DNA of 64,000 nt, taken from positions 62,001-126,000 of the forward strand of contig CAWHFX010000009.1 in the NCBI GenBank assembly GCA_963828715.1, given 5' to 3'. Of the stretch, positions 9,237 to 18,337 are shown in pieces. The notes under the pieces are model-generated. The model was given only the letters and a program-made list of their open reading frames with translations. It did no database searches and had not been told where the DNA came from. How positions within the stretch are numbered: position 1 is the stretch's first letter; each line of letters opens with the position of its first letter. Position numbers and translations under genes: made by a program. This DNA is from JAQGMV01 sp963828715 (GTDB lineage Bacteria > Pseudomonadota > Gammaproteobacteria > Burkholderiales > SG8-41).

Positions 9237-9325
9237 CTGCTTCGGGGTGGATTGCCCTCCCCGGCTACGAGTTGCTATGCAGTCGGCTCTGTTCCGTGAT
9301 GTAGGGTGCCATTTAGGCATGGAAC

Positions 9326-10276
9326 TCACGGCTGCGGCAGGTCCTTCACCAGCGGTCGGAACGCCTCCACCTGCGCCCTGATGTACGCGGTGAACGCCTC
9401 GGGTTTGTCGCCGACAGGAATGAAGCCGAGATCGTTCAGGCGCTTCTGCACCGCCGGCTCGGCCAGAACCTTGGCGACTGCCGAATAAATCGTTGCAATC
9501 GTTGCGGGCGGCGTGCGCGACGGTGCGACGAGGCCGTACCAGCACGAGAACTGGTAGCCCGGAACACCTGCTTCGGCGATCGTCGGATACTCCGGCACCA
9601 GGCTCAGGCGTTGCGGCGTGGACAGCCCCAGCGGCTGGAGTCTCCCCTGCTTCACCATGGGCAGCACTGCAGAGAGCGGTGCGAAGTACACGGAGGTTTC
9701 GCCGGACAGAATCGAGGTGACCGCCGGCCCTCCGCCCTTGTAAGCAACGTGCAGGATGTCGACCATCGCCTGACGTTTGAACAGCTCGCCCGCGAGAAAC
9801 GTACACGTGCCGGTGCCCGCCGACGCATACGTCAGCGCGCCGGGTTGCGCCTTGGCGGCCTTGACGAGATCGGCGATCGTCCTGATCTGGGACGAGGAGG
9901 GCGTGACGGCAATCGACGGCACGGACGCAAGCTGAGTGATGCCGGTCAGATCGCGCACGAGATCGTAGCCGAGCGTCCTGTAGAGCGTCGCGTTGACCGC
10001 ATGCGTCGTGGCGATCTGTCCGATCGTGTAGCCATCGGGTGTCGCGCGCGCAATGACTTCCGCACCGATATTGCCCCCGGCGCCGGGGCGGTTGTCGATG
10101 ACGACCTGCTGACCCCATTGCGCGCTCAGGGCTTCAGCGATGATGCGCGCCAGCGCGTCGAGACCGCTGCCGGGCGCGTCGGAGACCACGTAGCGAATAA
10201 CGCGTGTGGGATAGGTCTGCGCTGCGACAGCCGATGCAAGCGACATGATGCCCAGGACCGCCAGGATTCGTTTCAC
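9326..10276 (-). CDS. Bug/TctC-family transporter receptor
   Basis: A 316-residue periplasmic receptor with signal peptide (VKRILAVLGIMSLASAVAAQ, cleavage before TYPTR). Family blocks are DAPGSGLDALARIIAEALS, QQVVIDNRPGAGGNIGAE, PDGYTIGQI, VAYKGGGPAVTSILSGE and YPTIAEAGVPGYQFSCWYG. The GTG at 10276 is the natural start because the signal sequence begins there. It begins 6 bases after the stop of the FAH gene (10283) on the same strand, so receptor and hydrolase are almost certainly co-transcribed and may handle the same carboxylate. Confidence 0.92.
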   Translation of the reverse strand: MKRILAVLGIMSLASAVAAQTYPTRVIRYVVSDAPGSGLDALARIIAEALSAQWGQQVVIDNRPGAGGNIGAEVIARATPDGYTIGQIATTHAVNATLYRTLGYDLVRDLTGITQLASVPSIAVTPSSSQIRTIADLVKAAKAQPGALTYASAGTGTCTFLAGELFKRQAMVDILHVAYKGGGPAVTSILSGETSVYFAPLSAVLPMVKQGRLQPLGLSTPQRLSLVPEYPTIAEAGVPGYQFSCWYGLVAPSRTPPATIATIYSAVAKVLAEPAVQKRLNDLGFIPVGDKPEAFTAYIRAQVEAFRPLVKDLPQP

Positions 10277-10282
10277 CGCGCG

Positions 10283-11296
10283 TCACTCCCGCACAATGGT
10301 ATTGCTCAACACGCCAATTCCCTCGATCTCGCACTCCACCACGTCTCCGGGCTTGATCCAGCGATCGATCTCGAAACCGACGCTGCGCGCCGGCGGCCCG
10401 GAACCGAAGAAGTCGCCGACGTTCAGCGTCTCGTCGCGTGAGACATAGGCGATGAACTCCGCGAACGTGAACGCCCATCCGCTCAGCCGCCCGTCGAACC
10501 ACGTTTCACCGTTCACGCGCGTGACCATGCGCAGATTGTGCGGATCCGACAGCTCGTCCGCCGTGACCAGACACGGCCCCATGATCTTGGACGTCTCGAA
10601 ATCCTTCGCTTTCGCCGGCCCCATGCGCAGGCTCAGTTCAGCCGGTTGCACGTCACGTAACCCGAGATCGTTGAATATCGTGTAGCCGGCGACGTGCTCG
10701 AGCGCACGCTCGGCGGGGATGTCCTTCCCTTTCCGGCCGATGTAGACGCCCAGCTCGAATTCGTAATCGAGCTTTTTGCTGTACTTCGGCCAGCGTATCG
10801 GCTGCCGATGGGCACCGACCGCGGCGCGACTGGGTTTCCAGAAGATCGGCATCGAACGCGCCGCCTCGGGCAGGCGCTCGTTCTCGGCGATCTTGAACAG
10901 CTTCTCCATGCCGAGACGGTAATGGTCCAGAAGCAGTATGCCGTCGCGGATCATCGGCGGTCTCGGCACCGGCGCAAGCCACGTGATCTCGCCCTCCGCA
11001 AAGGTGAGCCGCGCACCGCGCACGCCGCGCGGCTGTGCTGCGTTCACCAGTCGCTCGCCTGCATACGCAACGCTCTTGTCCGCGAACTTGCGCGACACTG
11101 CGCCGCCCTCGAGAAACGCGATCATCTCGGGAGGCACCAGTGCCGCAGCGTGTCTGAGCGCCGCGTTCTCGTTCTGAGATTGCGCAAAATACGCAGCGCA
11201 CGCAGCATTCAGATCGACGATCGTGCCGTGCGCGAGCGCGCCGATTCTCTCGAAGCGGCCAACGACCGTCTCGACTTCGTAGCTCACGAGTTTCAT
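10283..11296 (-). CDS. Fumarylacetoacetate hydrolase family protein
   Basis: A 337-residue FAH-family enzyme, metal-dependent and acting on C-C bonds of dioxo acids or on related hydration/decarboxylation reactions. It has an N-terminal cap (about 1-95) and the C-terminal FAH fold. Metal ligands are visible in LDYEFELGVYIGRKG (the E-x-E pair) and in the Asp of NDLGLRDVQ, followed by KAKDFETSKIMGP. The ATG at 11296 gives MKLVSYEVET, the usual family start; the open frame extends upstream without a ribosome site. It heads a two-gene unit with the Bug receptor. It is similar in size to 2-keto-4-pentenoate hydratase-like and ureidoglycolate lyase-like members; the substrate is unknown. Confidence 0.88.
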   Translation of the reverse strand: MKLVSYEVETVVGRFERIGALAHGTIVDLNAACAAYFAQSQNENAALRHAAALVPPEMIAFLEGGAVSRKFADKSVAYAGERLVNAAQPRGVRGARLTFAEGEITWLAPVPRPPMIRDGILLLDHYRLGMEKLFKIAENERLPEAARSMPIFWKPSRAAVGAHRQPIRWPKYSKKLDYEFELGVYIGRKGKDIPAERALEHVAGYTIFNDLGLRDVQPAELSLRMGPAKAKDFETSKIMGPCLVTADELSDPHNLRMVTRVNGETWFDGRLSGWAFTFAEFIAYVSRDETLNVGDFFGSGPPARSVGFEIDRWIKPGDVVECEIEGIGVLSNTIVRE

Positions 11297-11432
11297 GCGG
11301 CGATCATAACGTGAAACGATCTCACCCCGGCGAGCGTGCGGGCACCGCGCGGGTCTCGTCTTCAACGTTCAGCATCGATTAGTATTCCCTTCCGATGGTG
11401 CGAAGCCGTCCGGCAAAAGGTGAGAGACAGCA

Positions 11433-13116
11433 TTGCTGGTATACGATCATATCGTTGTGGGCGCCGGCGCCGCCGGCTGCGTCCTTGCGAGCCGGTTGAC
11501 GGAAGATTCGTCACGCAACGTCCTGCTGCTCGAAGCGGGCGTCGACACGCCGCCAGGGCGCGAGCCGGCCGACATCGGCGACGTCTATCCGGCGTCGTAC
11601 TTCAACAGTGCGTATTTCTGGCCGGGCCTGCGCGCTCACTGGCGCCGTAGAAACGCGTCCGCTGCGACACCGTTTCCGCAGGCGCGCGTGATGGGCGGGG
11701 GCGGATCGGTGATGGGCATGGTCTCGCTGCGCGGCGTCCCGGACGATTACGACGACTGGGAACGCGCCGGTGCACGCGGCTGGTCCTGGGACGACGTGCT
11801 ACCGTACTTCAGAAAGCTCGAAAGCGATCGGGATTTCGACGGGCCGCTTCACGGCAAGGACGGGCCGCTGCCGATTCGACGTGTGCCGCGCAGCGCCTGG
11901 CCGCCTCTGGCGCTGGCAATCGAGCAGTATCTGCCGCAGCAGGTCGATTCCGTTCGTCGCGGACCTGAACGGCGACTTCCGCGACGGCTACGGCGCGGTT
12001 CCGATGTGCAACACGGAGACGCGTCGCGCGTCCAGCGCCATGTGCTATCTCGACGCAGCGGTACGCGCCCGGCCGAATCTGACGATCCGCACGGCCGCGA
12101 TGGTCACCCACATTCTGTTCGAAGGACGTCGCGCGATCGGCGTGACGGCAGAGATCGGAGACGAGCGCCGGCAGTTCCATGCGCGGGAAGTCATGCTGTG
12201 CGCCGGCGCAATCTTCTCCCCTGCCCTGCTGATGCGCTCCGGCATCGGCCCGGGCGACGCGCTGCAGGCGCTGGAGATCCCCGTGGTGGCCAATGTTTCC
12301 GGTGTCGGCAGCAATCTGCAGAACCATGCGGTCATGTTCATCGGGCTTCACTTACGACGCGGCGCGCGCCAGCGGCGCGAGCTGCGCACGGCACCGACGA
12401 TCTCGATGCGCCTTTCGACGAATCCCGAGCGGGCTCCGCGGAGCGATCTGTACCTGAACATCCAGAGCAAGACCTCCTGGAATCCACTCGGTCTGCACGT
12501 CGCGAATCTGGCACCCGCGCTCCTCAAGCCGCACTCATGTGGCGAGGTGTGGCTTGCATCTCCGGATGCACACATTCCGCCCAGTGTGGAATTCGGGTTT
12601 CTTTCCGATGCACGCGATCTTCAACGCATGACGGATGCCGTGGCGCGGACCATCGAAATTGCCGAGCACTGCCACGATGCGATCGACTGCAGTCACGCAT
12701 TCCCGCTGCGCTTCAGCGACCGCGTACGCAGCCTGAATCAACTCACGATCAAGAATCGCGTCAAGACGACGCTGCTCGCGACGCTGTTCGATCTGTGCCC
12801 CGGCGCAGCCGATCGCGTATTGAGCGGAGCCGCCGGAAGCACGCTCGCGCTGCGTGAGATCGCCCGCGATCGCACGCGGCTGGAACAGCACGTCCGCGAC
12901 AACATCGCCGGCGTATTTCATCCGGTCGGCACCTGTCGCATCGGGGGAAGTGCCGATCGTGGGGCGGTGGTCGATCCGGAAGGAAACGTCTACGGCGTGA
13001 GTGGACTCAAGGTGGCCGACGCCTCTATCATGCCGTCCATCGTCGCGGGCAACACCAACATACCCACGATCATGCTGGCGGAAAAAATAGCGGCCGCCAT
13101 ACGCGGCAACGCGTGA
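11433..13116 (+). CDS. GMC-family FAD-dependent oxidoreductase, one frameshift
   Basis: An alcohol/choline dehydrogenase-type flavoenzyme. The N-terminal frame from a TTG at 11433 carries the FAD Rossmann motif GAGAAGCVLASRLTED, LLLEAG and the GMC signature region PQARVMGGGGSVMG. One extra base near 11945 (after IEQYLPQQ) moves to the frame with FVADLNGDFRDGYG, the second GMC signature GAIFSPALLMRSGIGPG and the C-terminal catalytic region FHPVGTCRIGG...NTNIPTIMLAEK. The repaired protein has 560 residues, normal for the family. The conserved His/Asn pair is present. It is first in a plus-strand run with the BKACE gene 19 bases downstream. The substrate alcohol is unknown. Confidence 0.85.
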
Positions 13117-13135
13117 CAACAAACCACACGACGTC

Positions 13136-13942
13136 ATGGACAAGCTCATCATCACGAACTGCGCCGCCGATACGAACATGTACGCCGAAGTGCCTGCGCG
13201 CTTCCACGATTCTCAGGTGCTTGCGCAATCCATTCACGCCGCGTGGCGTGCCGGCGCATCGATCGCGCACATACACGCCCCGCCTCCCGACTACCAGGCA
13301 TGGGCATCTCACACGAAAGCGATACGCGAACGCTGTGACATTCTCATCCAGTACGGGATTTCCACGCAGACCGTGGCGCAGCGCCGGGCGGTCATCGAGA
13401 ACCATCCCGACATGATCTCGGTCGCCGTCGGTGCTCATAACCTTGCTTTCGTCGGACGCGATCTCATGATGCTGCACCCACGCGAGGAGCTTGCCGAGCT
13501 CATGCGCATGTGCCGCGACCACGGCGTGAAGCCCGAGTTCGAAGTGACCACACTCGGGGACTTCTGGATGGTCAACGATCTTGCGGACAAAGGGCTTGTC
13601 GATCCGCCCTTTCTCGTGACGCTGTTCTTCGGTCGTCCCGGGGGCACGTGGTCGCCGCCGACGGTCGAGGAGTTTCTGCATCGTGTCGCGAACCTGCCCA
13701 AGAACACGTATTACGCGACGAGCGTCACCGGCCCCACGCAGCACCTCGTGCTCGAGACGATGGCCGTCATGTGCAACGGGCACGTGCGCGTCGGCACCGA
13801 AGACGAGCCCTATCTCAAACCCGGCGTGCTCGGAGACAACGCCGACCATGTCGCACGGATCGCGCGCATTGCAGGCGAGTTCGGACGCGACGTTTCGACC
13901 GTCGCTGAAACGCGCGCGACGCTCCGGATCCCGCAGCGCTGA
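13136..13942 (+). CDS. 3-keto-5-aminohexanoate cleavage (BKACE, DUF849) family protein
   Basis: A 268-residue TIM-barrel zinc enzyme of the beta-keto acid cleavage family, which condenses a beta-keto acid with acetyl-CoA to give acetoacetate and a new CoA ester. The start MDKLIITNCAADTN fits the family strand 1. The zinc ligands appear in AHIHAP (H-x-H), and further family blocks are ISVAVGAHNLAF, KPEFEVTTLGDF, LFFGRPGGTWSPP and HVRVGTEDEPYL. It lies 19 bases after the GMC gene and 2 bases before the hydroxyacid oxidase gene, so it is an operon member. The keto-acid substrate differs widely in this family. Confidence 0.87.
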   Translation: MDKLIITNCAADTNMYAEVPARFHDSQVLAQSIHAAWRAGASIAHIHAPPPDYQAWASHTKAIRERCDILIQYGISTQTVAQRRAVIENHPDMISVAVGAHNLAFVGRDLMMLHPREELAELMRMCRDHGVKPEFEVTTLGDFWMVNDLADKGLVDPPFLVTLFFGRPGGTWSPPTVEEFLHRVANLPKNTYYATSVTGPTQHLVLETMAVMCNGHVRVGTEDEPYLKPGVLGDNADHVARIARIAGEFGRDVSTVAETRATLRIPQR

Positions 13943-13944
13943 AC

Positions 13945-15132
13945 ATGACAAACGACATCGCTCGGGCTCTACAACACGGACGACCTGCGCGAGGGTGCGC
14001 GGCGCCGCCTGCCGAAGGGTCTCTTCGAGTTCATGGATCGCGGCAACGACGACGAAGTCGCGATGCGCCACAACCGCGCTGCGCTCGAGGCGATTCGCTT
14101 CAAGCCGCGCGTGCTGGTGGACGTTTCGCAAGCGCAGCCCGGAGATCACGCTGATGGGCAAGAAGCAGGCGCTGCCCATCATCGTCGCACCGACAGGCTC
14201 GACCGGGCTCGCGTGGTACGAAGGCGAGGTCGCACTCGCGCGTGCGGCGGCGGCGGCGAATGTTCCGTACACGCTCGCGAGCGGCTCGATGACCGCACTC
14301 GAGAAGGTTGCAAAGGAGGCCGGCGGGACACTGTGGATGCAGTTCTACATGTGGCCCGAGCGCGCCAAGTCGCATGCGCTCATCGCCCGCGCGCGCGACG
14401 CCGGCTTCGAAGCACTCGTTTTTACGGTGGACACGCCCGTCGCGCCGGGCCGCGAGTACAACCTGCGCAACGGCTTCACGATTCCGTTCAGGTTCACGCG
14501 GCGTAACGTCGCCGACGTGCTCATGCACCCGCGCTGGCTGTTCGGCGTCCTGGGCCGGTATGTCGTTACCACTGGCATGCCGCGTTACGCCAACTTTCCG
14601 CCCGAAACGCAGGTGCGGATCACCGCATTGCCGATGGGCCGCTCGACCGCGCTCAACGACACCGTGAACTGGGACGATGTGCGCGAGCTGCGGCGCCTAT
14701 GGCCGGGGAAGCTCATCGTAAAAGGGATTCAGACCGCTGCCGATGCGTTGCTCGCGGCGGATTGCGGCGCCGACGCGGTGGTGCTTTCGAATCACGGCGG
14801 ACGCGTGCTCGACGGGTCGATGCCGCCCATTCTGGTGCTGCCCGACGTCGTCGCGGCCGTGCGCAAGCGCATTGCCGTGATCGTCGATAGTGGTTTCCGT
14901 CGCGGAAGTCACGTCGTCAAGGCGCTCGCATTGGGGGCCGATGCCGTTATGGTCGGCCGTGCCCCATTGCACGGGACTGCGACTGCCGGCGAAGCCGGCG
15001 CGCGTCGTGCGCTCGCGATCTATCGCGAGGAAATCGATCGTGTCATGGCGCTGCTCGGCTGCAAGAGCGTGTCCGATCCTCGGACCCGAGCATCTCGTGA
15101 TGCCGTCGACGGACGAGGTGCTGGCGTTATGA
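13945..15132 (+). CDS. FMN-dependent 2-hydroxyacid oxidase/dehydrogenase, three frameshifts
   Basis: A lactate/glycolate-oxidase-type enzyme that oxidises an L-2-hydroxyacid to the 2-oxoacid. Three single extra bases (near 13951, 14130 and 15077) split it. Removing them gives LYNTDDLREGARRRLPKG, then DVSKRSPEITLMGKK, and a C-terminus PEHLVMPSTDEVLAL, 394 residues in total. FMN and catalytic features are PTGSTGLAWYEGE, WMQFYMW, VFTVDTP, LIVKGIQ, VVLSNHGGRVLDG (catalytic His) and VIVDSGFRRGSHVVKALALG. It begins 2 bases after the BKACE gene. The very even 'extra base' pattern points to assembly error, not decay. Confidence 0.83.
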
Positions 15133-15153
15133 GAGCCGATTGACGGGTGATGC

Positions 15154-16177
15154 GTGACGAGTGACGTGACAAAAACGGTTCGCACCGAAGATCGCTCCAG
15201 CGACAGCGCTCGAAGGACCGGCGTGGCTTTGGATCGTTGCGGTAATCGGCGCCGGCGTTTGTCTCACAGCATCCGCCTCCGCACAGACGTATCCCACCAA
15301 ACCCGTGCGCTACATTCTGCCGGCCACCGGAGCGTCGGAGATCGTGGGGCGGCTGATCGCGCAGGGGCTGACGGAGCAACTGGGACATCAGGTCTTCGTG
15401 GACGTGCGCCCCGGCGCGGGAAGCAATATCGGAGCGGAGCTGGGCGCCAAGGCGCCGGCGGACGGCTACACGCTCGCGCAACTCATGCAGTCGCACACCG
15501 TGAACGCCAGTCTCTATCGCACGCTCAGTTACGACGTTCTGCGCGATTTCGCGCCGGTCACCCGCATGACACTCTCGCCGCTGATTGTCGTCGTGCATCC
15601 GTCGCTGCCCGTCAAGAGTATCCCGGACCTCGTGAAGCTCGCGAAGGCGCGTCCCGGCGCGATCAACTATTCGTCGGCAGGCGCAGGGACCTCCACGTTT
15701 CTGGGGGCCGAGCTATTCAAGGCGATGTCCGGCGTCAACCTCGTCGAGATCCCCTACCGCGGTGGTGATGCCGCGCAGGTCGCCGTGCTTTCCGGTGAAG
15801 TCTCGGTGTACTTTTCGCCGATTGCGACCGCACTGCCCTACGTGCGCGAAGGACGCCTGCGCGGCCTCGCCGTGGGTAGCGCGAAACGCATACCGACTCT
15901 TCCCGAGTTGCCGACGATCGCCGAGTCAGGTTATCCGGGCTACGAATCCAGCAACTGGCATGGGTTTGCGGTGCCGACGAAAACGCCGCGAGAGATCATC
16001 AACACGCTGCACGACGCGGCGATCGCCGTTCTGAAACGGCCGGATACGGTCAAACGTCTGCAGGACGTCGGACTGACCCCCGTCGGCGATCGGCCCGAGG
16101 AATTCGCGGAGTTCCTTCGGAGCGATGTTGAAAAATGGCGAAAACTGATCAAGGAGAGGGGGATACCGCAGCAATGA
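15154..16177 (+). CDS. Bug/TctC-family transporter receptor, frameshift in the signal peptide
   Basis: Periplasmic receptor. The mature part QTYPTKPVRYILPATGASE, VFVDVRPGAGSNIGAE, PADGYTLAQLMQS and IPYRGGDAAQVAVLSGE is intact to the stop at 16177. The frame with the mature protein has no usable start; the hydrophobic core WIVAVIGAGVCLTASASA joins an upstream frame (GTG at 15154 or 15166) if one T of the TTT at 15228-15230 is dropped. The repaired length is about 340 residues. It follows the hydroxyacid oxidase by 21 bases, which ties it to the catabolic operon. The exact start is unsure. Confidence 0.8.
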
Positions 16178-16189
16178 AACGATCCGTGT

Positions 16190-16280
16190 TCCGGTGAGCG
16201 GGGGCCGCGGAGCGGCGGGGTCCCCGTGAAGCAAACATTCCCGCGCTCGTTAGCACTCTCGTCCGAGTGTACGAGGGCTA
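16190..16280 (-). repeat. Dispersed palindromic repeat, family 2, copy A
   Basis: About 90 bases that match 30317-30405 in reverse complement along nearly their whole length, including the GGGGCCGCGGAGCGGCGGGGTCCCC core (a GC-rich hairpin) and the flanking TCGTACACTCGGACG block. It lies between the Bug receptor and the CMD-family gene, just upstream of the latter's ribosome site. Confidence 0.75.
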
Positions 16281-16325
16281 AGGAAGAACGAGCGGTCTGG
16301 TTGTTAAACGCAGGAGGAGTATGTA

Positions 16326-17258
16326 ATGCCGAAGAACCCGAAACGAATCGAGGAGCTGAAGAAGAAGTACGGCGCGAAAGCGGTCGAGAACGCCGAGCGG
16401 CTGAACCCGAAGGGGTTCCCCGACCTGCTCGACTGGCGCGACGAGATGGACCCGCATTACACGAAGCTGTGGCTCGACTTCACATACGGCGGGCTCTACA
16501 CGCGCGGCGTGCTGGACGAGCGCACGCGCCATCTCGTCGTCACGTCGCAGTTCGTCGTGCAGGATGAAATGGAGTATTTGCGCAGCCATCTCTACAGCGC
16601 GGTTGAACATGCGAAGCCGCGCGAAGTCCTGGAGATCATGCTGCAGGCGACGGTTTACGTCGGTTATCCGAAGGGCGCACGGGCGGCGTACATGCTGCGC
16701 GAAGTCCTGATCGAGCTCAACCGTCTGGACGAGATCACGAAGACGCAACTGCCGCTGGACGGCACGAGCTCGAAGCGCTCGAAGGAACAGGAGCGCAGCA
16801 CGTGGCGCGTGCCGGACGAGAAATTCCCCGAGCGCGAGCAGTACATGCAGAAGTACGGCTGGGGCGGCATCAGCGCGGGCATCCGCCTGCAGCCGACGCA
16901 TCACGTGCAGACGCTGCGTCGATTCGATCGCATCGATCCCAACTTTCTCAAGCACTGGCTCGACTTCATCTACGACGGCATGTACACGCGCGGCATTCTC
17001 GATGACAAGACGCGGCTTCTGTGCATGGTTGGAATGTGCACGGTTATCGACGAACAGGTTCAGAACGAGAACCACATCCGCGCCGCCCTCATGCTCGGCG
17101 CCTCGCCGCGTGAAGTGCTCGAGGTGACACTTCAGTCCACGATTTACTGCGGCATGCCGAGGAGCCTGCGCGCCGCGGCAATCCTCGAGCGCGTCCTCGA
17201 AGAACAGGGGCGACTGAACGAGCTCACCGATACGCGCCTGCCGCTGCCGCAGCGCTGA
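16326..17258 (+). CDS. Carboxymuconolactone decarboxylase family protein, tandem domains
   Basis: A 310-residue protein made of two homologous alpha-helical CMD domains. Each repeat shows the same blocks: YTKLWLDFTYGGLYTRGVLD and LKHWLDFIYDGMYTRGILD; PREVLEIMLQATVYVGYPKG and PREVLEVTLQSTIYCGMPRS. The CxxC pair of the AhpD peroxidase branch is absent, so a peroxidase role is unlikely; a decarboxylase or lyase-like role is more in keeping. A strong AGGAGG ribosome site precedes the ATG at 16326. It continues the catabolic run after a repeat element, with the aldo/keto reductase 26 bases downstream. Confidence 0.85.
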   Translation: MPKNPKRIEELKKKYGAKAVENAERLNPKGFPDLLDWRDEMDPHYTKLWLDFTYGGLYTRGVLDERTRHLVVTSQFVVQDEMEYLRSHLYSAVEHAKPREVLEIMLQATVYVGYPKGARAAYMLREVLIELNRLDEITKTQLPLDGTSSKRSKEQERSTWRVPDEKFPEREQYMQKYGWGGISAGIRLQPTHHVQTLRRFDRIDPNFLKHWLDFIYDGMYTRGILDDKTRLLCMVGMCTVIDEQVQNENHIRAALMLGASPREVLEVTLQSTIYCGMPRSLRAAAILERVLEEQGRLNELTDTRLPLPQR

Positions 17259-17284
17259 GCGGCCGATCCGATCTCACTCACCGC

Positions 17285-18220
17285 ATGGAAACACGCAAAC
17301 TCGGCACGTCCGGTCTCGACGTCACGCTCGTCGGGCTCGGCTGCAACAACTTCGGTCTTCGCATCGACACGGAAGCGTCCCGCGCCGTGATTCGCACGGC
17401 GCTCGATCTCGGGATCACGTTCTTCGACACTGCCGATGTGTATGGCAATCGCGGCGGCTCCGAAACGTGCCTCGGACAGTTTCTCGGCAGCCGCCGCAAG
17501 GACATCGTGCTGGCGAGCAAGTTCGGGAATCCGATGGATGAAGCGGGGACACTGAAAGGTTTTTCGCGCAACTACATCATGTCGGCGGTCGAGGCGAGCC
17601 TCAAACGGCTGAGGACGGACTGGATCGACCTCTATCAGATGCACCGCTTTCCGACGAGCCCGCTCGACGAGACGCTGCGCGCACTCGACGATCTCGTGAA
17701 GCAGGGCAAGGTGCGTTACATCGGCACGTCGCAGACGAAAGGCTGGCAGTTCGTCGACATGCAGTGGACCGCACGCGTGAACGGGCTCGCGCCGATCACC
17801 ACGTGCATGATCGAGTACAGCCTGCTTGCACGCGAGCCGGAACGCGAGCTCATCCCGGCCATGCGCGCGCATGGCGCCGGCCTGCTGCCGTTCTATCCGC
17901 TCGCGAGCGGGTTCCTCACGGGCAAGTACGAACGCGGCCACACGCCACCGCCCGAGGGACGCATTACGAAGGGCAAGCGTTACGCCGAGAAGTGGCTCAC
18001 GGACGCGAACTGGGACAGGCTCGAGCATCTGGAGGCGTTCGCTTCCACGCGCGGGCACACGATGCTCGAGCTCGCCTTCAGCTGGCTCGCCGCGCAGCCG
18101 GTCGTCTCGAGCATCATCGCGGGCGCCACCAAACCGGAACAGCTCGAAGCGAACATCAAGGCTGCGGGCTGGACGCTGTCACCAGAAGAGCTGGCCGAGA
18201 TCGACACGATAACGGCGTAG
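17285..18220 (+). CDS. Aldo/keto reductase
   Basis: A 311-residue NADPH-dependent TIM-barrel oxidoreductase. The catalytic tetrad is visible: Asp in FFDTADVYGN with Tyr four residues on, Lys in VLASKFGNP and His in DLYQMHRFP. The cofactor region SIIAGATKPEQLEANIKA is present near the C-terminus. The start METRKLGTSGLDVTLVGLG is typical of the YajO/GSP69-like branch. It closes the plus-strand catabolic run. The carbonyl substrate is unknown. Confidence 0.92.
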   Translation: METRKLGTSGLDVTLVGLGCNNFGLRIDTEASRAVIRTALDLGITFFDTADVYGNRGGSETCLGQFLGSRRKDIVLASKFGNPMDEAGTLKGFSRNYIMSAVEASLKRLRTDWIDLYQMHRFPTSPLDETLRALDDLVKQGKVRYIGTSQTKGWQFVDMQWTARVNGLAPITTCMIEYSLLAREPERELIPAMRAHGAGLLPFYPLASGFLTGKYERGHTPPPEGRITKGKRYAEKWLTDANWDRLEHLEAFASTRGHTMLELAFSWLAAQPVVSSIIAGATKPEQLEANIKAAGWTLSPEELAEIDTITA

Positions 18221-18223
18221 GCG

Positions 18224-18272
18224 CCCCTCACCCTAACCCGCCCTAACCCTCTCCCCGATTTGGGCGAGGGAA
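18224..18272. repeat. CCTAACCCTCTCCCC-type intergenic hairpin repeat
   Basis: The stretch contains CCCTCACCCTAACCCGCCCTAACCCTCTCCCC followed by a GGGCGAGGG arm. It can fold on itself and has the look of the common proteobacterial intergenic repeat of this composition. It lies between convergent genes and may help terminate the aldo/keto reductase transcript. Confidence 0.55.
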
Positions 18273-18277
18273 ACAAG

Positions 18278-18323
18278 CGTTCGTGCTGAGGAGGCGGACA
18301 GGCGCCGTCTCGAAGCACGAACG
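18278..18323. repeat. Palindromic CGTTCGTGCTGAGGAGG repeat, family 3, copy A
   Basis: A 46-base imperfect palindrome with outer arms CGTTCGTGCT and AGCACGAACG and inner CTGAGGAG/CGTCTCGA blocks. Two further copies lie at 29164-29258. It sits between the convergent aldo/keto reductase and hydroxyacid dehydrogenase genes. Confidence 0.75.
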
Positions 18324-18337
18324 CATTTCCCGCAGGT

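Larger units (their letters stand above)
8696..9325. other. Gene-poor stretch between the channel and a Bug receptor gene
   Basis: No intact gene is seen in these 630 bases. The part from about 9030 to 9240 holds the methyltransferase relic and hairpin listed separately. From 8696 to about 9020 I see only short frames with no family resemblance and no clear ribosome sites. Confidence 0.5.

Noticed and set aside
8945..9304. 119-residue plus-strand frame in the gap after the channel gene
   Set aside because: It has no ribosome site or family motif and is antisense to the methyltransferase relic, which explains the same bases better.
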